Below, in pieces: positions 1 to 5,169 of a stretch of 7,611 nucleotides of DNA. Source of the stretch: Chitinophaga pinensis (lineage in GTDB: Bacteria > Bacteroidota > Bacteroidia > UKL13-3). The stretch covers positions 1-7,611 of the forward strand of contig CAMCQX010000065.1 in NCBI GenBank assembly GCA_945876985.1, written 5' to 3'. The translations under genes and the position numbers were made by a program. The notes under the pieces are model-generated. The model searched no databases. It saw only the letters and a program-made list of their open reading frames with translations, and was not told the DNA's origin. Position 1 is the first letter of the stretch, and each line of letters begins with the position of its first letter.

Positions 1-1
1 T

Positions 2-421
2 TTGCTTCTACCTTCTGATGATTTGATAGCCAACCTTGCTAATTGTTCAGCTGCTTTAAAAACAGTGTTTAACTTTTGGTGGGTTGGCTTTTATTTGGTT
101 AAAAATAACCAATTAATTTTAGGTCCGTTTCAAGGCCCAGTTGCCTGTACCACCATTCAATTAGGAAAAGGAGTTTGCGGAGCAAGTTGGCAACAAGCAG
201 CGACAATTATAGTTGAAAATGTAAATGAATTCCCTGGGCATATTGCTTGTAGTAGCGCTAGTCTCTCAGAAATTGTAATTCCAATAATTTTAAATAATGA
301 AGTAGTTGCAGTCTTAGATGTTGACAGCGAATATCTCGCTCATTTTGATGAAATAGATAAAAATTATTTAGAAGAATTAGCAAAGATAATTGCTGAGTTA
401 TTCATAAAAAAAGCAGACTAA
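2..421 (+). CDS. msrC: Free methionine-(R)-sulfoxide reductase, GAF-fold (5' end missing)
   Basis: This enzyme reduces free L-methionine-(R)-S-oxide to methionine in the cytoplasm, normally with thioredoxin as electron donor. The visible 139 residues are one GAF domain. Three cysteines at visible residues 49 (ACTTI), 59 (GVCG) and 83 (HIACSS) are spaced 10 and 24 apart. That matches the three redox cysteines of the E. coli fRMsr enzyme (84, 94, 118), as I recall them. Other family marks are DLIANLAN near the start, FWWVGFYL (25-32), LGPFQGP (40-46) and VLDVDS (about 104-109). The frame is open to the left edge, and the cysteine offset suggests about 25-35 N-terminal residues lie outside the window. 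The TTG at position 2 is therefore not a credible start. The gene stops inside the left arm of a hairpin terminator and converges on serA. Naming varies (msrC or yebR-like); the family call is firm. Confidence 0.93.
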   Translation: MLLPSDDLIANLANCSAALKTVFNFWWVGFYLVKNNQLILGPFQGPVACTTIQLGKGVCGASWQQAATIIVENVNEFPGHIACSSASLSEIVIPIILNNEVVAVLDVDSEYLAHFDEIDKNYLEELAKIIAELFIKKAD

Positions 422-438
422 ATTTAGTCCGCTTTTTT
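406..438. terminator. Bidirectional intrinsic terminator
   Basis: A hairpin at 413-432 reads GCaGACTAAA/TTTAGTCcGC: ten-base arms with a single A-C mismatch. It is flanked by A7 on the left (406-412) and T6 on the right (433-438). Read on the + strand it gives a stem followed by a U run that ends the methionine sulfoxide reductase gene, whose TAA stop (419-421) lies within the stem. Read on the - strand it also ends in a U run and can terminate the serC-serA transcript arriving from the right. The symmetry suits a convergent gene pair. Confidence 0.85.
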
Positions 439-445
439 GTTGATA

Positions 446-525
446 CGTTATTGCGAACTCGCCAAAGCGTTAAAAGTAATCTTATAAAACTGAACAGAAA
501 GATTGCTTCGTACCTCGCAATGACG
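446..525. repeat. Degenerate REP-like inverted repeat between convergent genes
   Basis: The left outer arm CGTTATTGCGA (446-456) pairs with TCGCAATGACG (515-525) with one G-T wobble. The inner segments AGTAATCT (475-482) and AGATTGCT (500-507) also pair with one wobble, leaving a loop of about 17 nt (483-499). The right half, read on the - strand, is CGTCATTGCGAGGTACGAAG continuing into CAATCT. This resembles the CGTCATTGCGAG...AAGCAATCT intergenic repeat seen across many bacterial genomes. The left half is a more diverged inverted copy. The element lies between the terminator and the serA stop codon (540-542) and codes for nothing visible. Confidence 0.65.
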
Positions 526-539
526 AATCCAAAATATGT

Positions 540-1505
540 TTAGTTCTTAAAAAACTCAATTACCTTTTCAGCTAATTCAATGCCAATTCGGTTTTGAGCT
601 TCTTTGGTACTACCTCCAATATGTGGACTTAAGCTTACATTATCGTGTTTTAAAATATCCATATTTACAGGTGGTTCTTTTTCAAAAACATCTAAACCTG
701 CAAAGCCAACTTGGCCAGAATTTAAAGCTGCTAATAAATCAACTTCGCTTATTACTCCACCTCTTGAGCAATTTACCAAACCAACACCACGTTTCATTTT
801 TGCCATTTTCTCCGCATCAACAATGGCTTTATCGCCTTCGTTAAATGGTAAATGGAAAGTGATGAAATCAGCATGTGTCAAAACGCTTTCATCGCTAACG
901 GTGTTAATGGTAACTTTTATGCGAGAATTTAAACCCAATGCTGGTAAATTCAAACTTAAATCTACTTTTTCTACATAAGGATCAAAAGCCAATACTTGCA
1001 TACCAAGACCAATAGCCATTTTTGCTACTTCTTGTCCAATGCGTCCAAAGCCAAAAATTCCCATTGTTTTGCCTTGCAATTCAATACCATTAGAAGCTAC
1101 TTTTTTCAAGTCATTGAATTTTGTATTGCCTTCATTAGGCATTACTCTATTGGTAATTTGAATCAATCGTGCAGCTGAAAATATATGGGCAAAAACTAAC
1201 TCAGCCACACTTACTGATGAAGATGCTGGAGTATTTACTACTTTTATGCCTTTGTTTTTTGCATATTCAATGTCAATATTATCCATACCAACACCGCCAC
1301 GCCCAACTAACTTTAAATTCGGACAAGCATCAATTAATTCTTTGCGAACTTTAGTTGCACTCCGCACTAAAATAGCATCGAAATTATTTAACTCAGTCAT
1401 TAAATTTTCTTGCGCAATTTTATCAGTGATTACTGTAAATCCCGCTTCTTCTAAAATTTTTTTTCCATTGGCATCAATGCCATCATTTGCTAATATTTTT
1501 ATCAT
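540..1505 (-). CDS. serA: D-3-phosphoglycerate dehydrogenase (short form, no ACT domain)
   Basis: It oxidises 3-phosphoglycerate to 3-phosphohydroxypyruvate with NAD+, the first committed step of serine synthesis, in the cytoplasm. The 321 residues form the two-domain D-isomer-specific 2-hydroxyacid dehydrogenase fold. The N-terminal substrate-domain segment covers about 1-95, with VGRGGVGMDNID at 67-78. The nucleotide-binding domain has GFGRIG (152-157) and an acidic residue (D175) at the end of the second strand, favouring NAD. The catalytic triad is visible as R248 (NCSRGG), E277 (FEKEPP) and H295 (SPHIGGST), spaced like E. coli R240/E269/H292. The protein stops soon after the catalytic domain, so the C-terminal serine-sensing ACT domain of the roughly 410-residue E. 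coli enzyme is absent. Feedback inhibition by that route is therefore unlikely. It lies 95 bp downstream of serC on the same strand and is probably co-transcribed with it. The pairing with serC supports PGDH over another 2-hydroxyacid dehydrogenase. Confidence 0.93.
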   Translation of the reverse strand: MIKILANDGIDANGKKILEEAGFTVITDKIAQENLMTELNNFDAILVRSATKVRKELIDACPNLKLVGRGGVGMDNIDIEYAKNKGIKVVNTPASSSVSVAELVFAHIFSAARLIQITNRVMPNEGNTKFNDLKKVASNGIELQGKTMGIFGFGRIGQEVAKMAIGLGMQVLAFDPYVEKVDLSLNLPALGLNSRIKVTINTVSDESVLTHADFITFHLPFNEGDKAIVDAEKMAKMKRGVGLVNCSRGGVISEVDLLAALNSGQVGFAGLDVFEKEPPVNMDILKHDNVSLSPHIGGSTKEAQNRIGIELAEKVIEFFKN

Positions 1506-1520
1506 TTTTTTCTTTTTATT

Positions 1521-1552
1521 AAAGATTACAAGATTGAAAGATTACAAAATTG
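1521..1552. repeat. Tandem repeat, two 16-bp units
   Basis: Units AAAGATTACAAGATTG (1521-1536) and AAAGATTACAAAATTG (1537-1552) are directly adjacent and differ at one base. They occupy the untranslated stretch 16 bp upstream of the serA ATG (1503-1505, - strand), inside the serC-serA spacer. No function is evident. Slippage could change the distance between the two genes. Confidence 0.7.
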
Positions 1553-1570
1553 AATTTGAAATCAATTTAT

Positions 1571-1598
1571 AATTCAACATCCAATATTCAACATTCAA
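1571..1598. repeat. Tandem repeat, four 7-bp units
   Basis: On the - strand the units read TTGAATG, TTGAATA, TTGGATG and TTGAATT, in perfect 7-bp register. The array begins two bases after the serC stop codon (1601-1603). The outermost unit AATTCAA (1571-1577) can pair with TTGAATT at 1550-1556, so the array may fold weakly in the mRNA. The serC-serA spacer is thus mostly two simple repeats. Confidence 0.7.
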
Positions 1599-1600
1599 AA

Positions 1601-2671
1601 TTACATTTTACTTGCTTCAAATTCCTTCATCGTATCTATTAAAACTTGAACACTTTCAATGGGTAATGCGTTGTATAAACTAGCACGCAAACCACCCACA
1701 GAGCGATGACCTTTCAAACCACTTAATTGCTTGCTATCGCAAAGTTTTAAAAATTCTCCTTCGTGTTCTTTATTGGTAGTAACAAAATTTACATTCATGC
1801 GGCTTCTGTCTTCTTTTACTACAGTTCCTTCAAATAATGGGTTTCTGTCAATTTCAGCATATAACAAATCAGCTTTAGATTTGTTACGTATTTCCATGGC
1901 TTCTAAACCCATTTCATTGATCCAACGTAAAGTATGCATGCATACAAATATGGCAAACACACTTGGCGTATTATACATACTTCCGTTTTCTACATGTGGT
2001 TTGTAATCGAGCATGGTAGGAACTTTGCGTTTTGCTTTTCCAACTAAATCCTTTTTTATAATTACCAAAGTAGTTCCCGCAGGACCCATGTTTTTTTGTG
2101 CTCCAGCATAAATCATATCAAATTGACTGGCGTCAAACGGGCGACTGAAAATATCGGAACTCATATCGCAAATTAATGGAACATCAGTTTTTGGAAATTC
2201 AAACATTTCAGTTCCGTAAATGGTATTATTGCTGGTGCAATGAAAATATTTCACATCAGTAGGAATGGTATAATTTTTAGGAATATAATTGAAGTTTTTT
2301 TCCTCGCTGCTTGCCAAAACATTTACGTTTCCAAACATTTTTGCTTCTTTAATAGCGCGGCTAGCCCAAACTCCAGTGTTAACATAAGCTGCTGTTTCAC
2401 CTTCGTCTAATAAATTCATTGGAATCATATCAAATTGTGTAGAAGCGCCACCTTGTAAAAACAAAACTGCATACTCATCACTTAATTTTAAAATATCTCT
2501 AACCAATTGGCAAGCTTCCTCCACTACAGCTTCATATTCCTTACTTCTATGGCTTACTTCAATTAACGATAAACCTGTGCCCGAAAAGTTTTTTAAGGCT
2601 TCAATACTTGCATCTATTGCCGATTTAGGTAAAATAGCGGGTCCTGCCGAAAAATTGTGTATTTTTGTCAT
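1601..2671 (-). CDS. serC: Phosphoserine aminotransferase
   Basis: This PLP enzyme converts 3-phosphohydroxypyruvate plus glutamate to O-phosphoserine and 2-oxoglutarate. Homologues also act on the equivalent phosphohydroxythreonine step of vitamin B6 synthesis. Its 356 residues match the usual SerC length (about 360). Visible marks are the N-terminal NFSAGPAILP (6-15), the cofactor phosphate-binding loop GGAS (74-77), an Asp in ICDMSSD (D169) expected to hold the pyridine nitrogen, and the Schiff-base lysine K193 in AGAQKNMGPAG. Also present are NTP (234-236) and the C-terminal substrate-binding block GHRSVGGLRAS (321-331). The ATG at 2669-2671 has no obvious Shine-Dalgarno, as is normal in Bacteroidota. 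It is the first gene of a probable serC-serA unit and diverges from the membrane-protein gene at 2773. No truncation or frameshift is seen. Confidence 0.97.
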   Translation of the reverse strand: MTKIHNFSAGPAILPKSAIDASIEALKNFSGTGLSLIEVSHRSKEYEAVVEEACQLVRDILKLSDEYAVLFLQGGASTQFDMIPMNLLDEGETAAYVNTGVWASRAIKEAKMFGNVNVLASSEEKNFNYIPKNYTIPTDVKYFHCTSNNTIYGTEMFEFPKTDVPLICDMSSDIFSRPFDASQFDMIYAGAQKNMGPAGTTLVIIKKDLVGKAKRKVPTMLDYKPHVENGSMYNTPSVFAIFVCMHTLRWINEMGLEAMEIRNKSKADLLYAEIDRNPLFEGTVVKEDRSRMNVNFVTTNKEHEGEFLKLCDSKQLSGLKGHRSVGGLRASLYNALPIESVQVLIDTMKEFEASKM

Positions 2672-2699
2672 GTTGCAACTTAATTAGTTTGATAGTTGT

Positions 2700-2732
2700 C
2701 AAATTAAGAACTAAGGATTGGAATATCCAAAA
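2700..2732 (-). promoter_or_regulatory. Candidate serC promoter, Bacteroidota type (weak match)
   Basis: Read on the - strand, TTTTG (2728-2732) lies 21 nt before TAATTTG (2700-2706), resembling the Bacteroidota -33 TTTG / -7 TAnnTTTG pattern. The -7 box is one base short of consensus, so this is a tentative call. Transcription would begin roughly 25 nt upstream of the serC ATG. Confidence 0.3.
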
Positions 2733-2749
2733 TAAACGCAATAAATTTG
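2718..2749 (+). promoter_or_regulatory. Candidate promoter for the outer-membrane protein gene
   Basis: A perfect Bacteroidota -7 box TAAATTTG lies at 2742-2749, with TTG at 2718-2720 as the -33 element, 21 nt apart. The expected transcription start is about 5-7 nt downstream of the box. That gives a short leader before the ATG at 2773 and supports that start. Confidence 0.55.
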
Positions 2750-2772
2750 AAGCAAATAATTAACATCATATT

Positions 2773-3372
2773 ATGAATAGAATACTTTTAGCGATAACAA
2801 TGATTTTTGTTCTTACAAACGGACTTTTAGCACAACGTAAAACCCGTGAATTAGATACTCAAAAACAAGATGAACAAAAAAAGGCAGATGATACCTATGG
2901 GAAAAATGATTCTTGGAAAGATAAAATGTTTTATGGTGGAAATTTTGATATTCGTTTTGGTAATGACTATTCTATATTATTAATTCAACCAATTGTAGGA
3001 TATAAATTAACAGAAAAATTTCAAGTTGGTTTAGATCCTTTGTATATTTATAGCTCTCAAACATATAAAGATTATATTACTGGAGCAAATTTCAAACTTA
3101 GTGTTAATGCTTATGGGTCAGGATTGTTTTGTAGGTTTTTAATCAATGAAAATATTTTTGCACATGCAGAATATATGGGTTTGAACTTTAATACCTATTC
3201 AGAATCTACAGGAAAAAACATTTCAAAATTTACCAATAGCATGTACGTTGGTGGTGGTTACATGCCAGGAGGTTCAGGTGTTTATTTTATGGCTTTATAC
3301 GATTTATTATATGATTCCAAATCTAGTCTTTACCGTGATCCAATTGTAATAAGGATTGGTTTTGTATTTTAG
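2773..3372 (+). CDS. Small exported protein, probable outer-membrane beta-barrel
   Basis: The exact function is not recognised. The 199 residues begin with a Sec signal peptide (MNR, hydrophobic core about 4-19, likely cleavage after A20 in GLLAQ). A hydrophilic, Lys/Asp-rich linker follows (about 21-50). The rest is a run of alternating, aromatic-rich beta-strand-like segments such as FDIRFG, YSILLIQPIVGYKL and QVGLDPLYIY, with Gly/Asn/Ser turns between them, ending in IVIRIGFVF with a C-terminal Phe. This pattern fits a small 8-strand type outer-membrane barrel of the kind annotated as outer-membrane beta-barrel or porin-family proteins in Bacteroidota. There is no T9SS sorting domain. It has its own promoter, divergent from serC. 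Its stop (TAG, 3370-3372) overlaps the stop of the rhomboid gene on the other strand. The role could be structural or permeability-related; nothing in the sequence decides. Confidence 0.72.
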   Translation: MNRILLAITMIFVLTNGLLAQRKTRELDTQKQDEQKKADDTYGKNDSWKDKMFYGGNFDIRFGNDYSILLIQPIVGYKLTEKFQVGLDPLYIYSSQTYKDYITGANFKLSVNAYGSGLFCRFLINENIFAHAEYMGLNFNTYSESTGKNISKFTNSMYVGGGYMPGGSGVYFMALYDLLYDSKSSLYRDPIVIRIGFVF

Positions 3373-3968
3373 TGAATAATTTTATTCAAAAAATCAATAT
3401 ACAAAGTTGGTTTAAAAATTAAAGGAAGTAACAAACCATAAATAGCTCCCCAAATATGAGCATCGTGGGCTATGTTTCCAATATTTTTCTTTGAAGCATA
3501 ACTCGAAAAAGCTAAATATAAAAAGCCATAAAGCCAACCCGGCATTCCCATAATATTTAAGTTTGGTGCAAATAATATACAGGCATAAATTACTGCAGAT
3601 ACTGCACCAGAAGCCCCTAAGGAATAATAATTTTGATTGTTTTGATGCTTAAAAAATGTATAAATATCGGCTACCGCAATGGCACTGATATAAAATAAAA
3701 TGTACGACATTTTATAAAAATCACCAAAAACCATTGGAAAAAACTGAGTTTCCAAAATATTACCAAAGCTGTACAAAGCAAACATATTAAATCCCAAATG
3801 CATGTAATCGGCATGAATAAAGCCACCACTTATAAAACGCATCCATTGGTTAGGAAACCTTTTAATGGTGTAAGGATGAAAAATGAGTTTCATTTTTGAG
3901 TCTTCGTTATTGAAACACAAAAAACTAATAACGCAGGTAGCTATAATGATAAATAATGTAATGGTCAT
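3369..3968 (-). CDS. Rhomboid family intramembrane serine protease
   Basis: This multi-pass inner-membrane protease cuts other proteins within or near transmembrane helices; the substrate is unknown. The 199 residues carry the full rhomboid signature. H57 and N61 in MHLGFNM match the HxxxN motif of the oxyanion helix. The nucleophile is S120 in SLGASGAVSA (GxSG), and the catalytic histidine is H171 in AHDAHIWGAIYG. Hydrophobic segments at about 2-18, 56-70, 88-104, 117-135, 144-156 and 170-186 fit the six-helix core. No extra seventh helix or soluble domain is evident, so it resembles the minimal bacterial form. The ATG (3966-3968) directly precedes the first membrane helix. It converges with the beta-barrel gene, their stop codons interlocked, and diverges from the T9SS cargo genes. 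No clear promoter match was found upstream on the - strand. Confidence 0.92.
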   Translation of the reverse strand: MTITLFIIIATCVISFLCFNNEDSKMKLIFHPYTIKRFPNQWMRFISGGFIHADYMHLGFNMFALYSFGNILETQFFPMVFGDFYKMSYILFYISAIAVADIYTFFKHQNNQNYYSLGASGAVSAVIYACILFAPNLNIMGMPGWLYGFLYLAFSSYASKKNIGNIAHDAHIWGAIYGLLLPLIFKPTLYIDFLNKIIH

Positions 3969-3996
3969 TTTTTAGAATTTAAAAAGCAACAATACG

Positions 3997-4031
3997 TTAT
4001 TAAAATTAAACAAGCTGTTTTAAATTAATAA
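3997..4031. repeat. AT-rich imperfect inverted repeat upstream of the rhomboid gene
   Basis: Arms TTATTAAAATTAAAC (3997-4011) and GTTTTAAATTAATAA (4017-4031) pair at 12 of 15 positions around a 5-nt centre, AAGCT. It lies in the divergent intergenic region 3969-4126, just upstream of the rhomboid gene. In such AT-rich DNA it may be chance, an operator, or a remnant terminator. Confidence 0.4.
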
Positions 4032-4038
4032 GTTTGAA

Positions 4039-4069
4039 TAATGTAAATATTAGTTTTAATTTTACATTA
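4039..4069. repeat. Perfect 9-bp inverted repeat, possible operator
   Basis: TAATGTAAA (4039-4047) and TTTACATTA (4061-4069) are exact inverted copies separated by 13 nt. The pair sits about 30 bp upstream of the candidate -7 box of the downstream cargo gene, a place where a dimeric regulator could bind. No regulator gene is visible in the window, so the role is speculative. Confidence 0.4.
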
Positions 4070-4099
4070 CTAAAATATAAAATGTTAAATCAAAATGTA

Positions 4100-4107
4100 T
4101 ATGTTTG
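4100..4107 (+). promoter_or_regulatory. Candidate -7 promoter box for the T9SS cargo gene
   Basis: TATGTTTG matches the Bacteroidota TAnnTTTG box. A matching -33 TTTG is not evident at the expected distance, so the promoter is weak or regulator-dependent if real. Transcription would start near 4112-4114, leaving a leader of about 14 nt before the ATG at 4127. It would also exclude the in-frame TTG at 4034 as a start. Confidence 0.4.
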
Positions 4108-4126
4108 TTTCAATAAATTATATATT

Positions 4127-5125
4127 ATGAAAAACTTATTTGCATTATTTATTTTGCTTGTTGCAGCCATTGCAGTGAAAGCTCAACCAACAATTACCTC
4201 AAACGTTTTACCTGTTAAAGGCGATACCATTTTGATGTCGTTAGATTCAACAATAGTTTCTCCTGGAGTTAGTGGAGCAAATGTTTCTTGGGATTTTTCA
4301 AATTCTATCAAACAAGATATATTTATTGAAAGAGTATATTTAGACCCCGCCAATACACCATATGCAGCTAAATTTCCAAATGCTAAATTATGTAGAACCG
4401 ATGGAATTGGTTCTGTTTATTCGTATTGGGATAATTCAAATACGTCCAAGTCGATTTATTATGGTTTTGTAGAAAAAAATATATATGATCAAAACTATAA
4501 TGCTATACCTTTAAATTATTATAAATTCCCAATAAATTTTGGTCAATCATTTACTGATAGTTTGTCGGCTGTTACCAATCCTGGCGCATTAGTTGGGCCA
4601 GGCAAATATGCTTTTATTGCAGATGCATGGGGTTCTTTAAAACTTCCCAATAAAACAGTTCCAAATGTACTTCGAACTAAATCATTAATTTATATTGGCG
4701 ATTCTAATCCACCGGTAAATTCATATTCTTTAACCATTGAATATGCCTGGTATCAAGCATTTAAAAAGGAGCCATTATTAGTAATTAGTACTGTTACAAT
4801 TGACCATGAATTACACAAGAAATTTGTAATATTCGACAATACATCAAAAGTTGGTGTGAATGAAACTAAATTAGCAGCGCATATCAATTTATACCCAAAT
4901 CCAGCTATAGATTTATTTTATTTAGATATGAATGATTTTAAAACGAATGATGATGTTGACCTTATTATTTTTGACTTACAAGGTAAGGAACAAAAGCATT
5001 TAACAATAACCAAATCTAATATTTCAAATCCAATAAACATTAGTTGTTTACCTAAAGGAATGTATTTGGTAAATGTGATTGTTGGTGATAAAAATTTTAC
5101 AAAAAAAATAGCGAAAACTGAATAA
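4127..5125 (+). CDS. T9SS type A sorting-domain protein of unknown function
   Basis: This is a 332-residue secreted or cell-surface protein. The start is the ATG at 4127-4129, because a textbook signal peptide begins there (Lys after Met, hydrophobic core about 4-17, likely cleavage after A19 in VKAQ). The frame is open 31 codons further upstream, but those codons look nothing like a signal peptide and lie before the candidate promoter. The body (about 20-245) is beta-rich, with many Asn, Ser and Tyr. It contains SWDFSN in the N-terminal part and WGSLKLPN...VPNVLR at 168-183, a pattern recurrent in Bacteroidota secreted proteins without assigned activity. The last roughly 80 residues (253-332) are a Por-secretion C-terminal sorting domain: INLYPNPA (253-260), IIFDLQGKE, then LPKGMYLVNV and a basic tail. 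No catalytic motif is seen. It precedes the M36 protease gene by 44 bp. Confidence 0.85.
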   Translation: MKNLFALFILLVAAIAVKAQPTITSNVLPVKGDTILMSLDSTIVSPGVSGANVSWDFSNSIKQDIFIERVYLDPANTPYAAKFPNAKLCRTDGIGSVYSYWDNSNTSKSIYYGFVEKNIYDQNYNAIPLNYYKFPINFGQSFTDSLSAVTNPGALVGPGKYAFIADAWGSLKLPNKTVPNVLRTKSLIYIGDSNPPVNSYSLTIEYAWYQAFKKEPLLVISTVTIDHELHKKFVIFDNTSKVGVNETKLAAHINLYPNPAIDLFYLDMNDFKTNDDVDLIIFDLQGKEQKHLTITKSNISNPINISCLPKGMYLVNVIVGDKNFTKKIAKTE

Positions 5126-5169
5126 ATATTTTATTTACAAAAACACATTTAATATATATAATTAATTAT

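Noticed and set aside
604..978. Open frame of 124 codons on the + strand opposite serA, with shorter ones at 623-844, 996-1178, 1169-1354 and 1246-1572
   Set aside because: They lie entirely or mostly antisense to a gene with all its catalytic residues. Their translations show no domain, signal peptide or sensible composition.
1731..2006. Open frame of 91 codons on the + strand opposite serC
   Set aside because: It is a shadow of the conserved SerC reading frame, with no promoter box or recognisable protein features.
3373..3388. Hairpin TGAATAA-TT-TTATTCA just after the beta-barrel gene stop
   Set aside because: It is short and almost purely AT, with no following U run on either strand, so it is not a credible intrinsic terminator.
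4034..4126. In-frame upstream extension of the T9SS cargo gene from a TTG codon
   Set aside because: The signal peptide begins at the ATG at 4127. The extension contains the candidate promoter and an inverted repeat, and reads like intergenic sequence.
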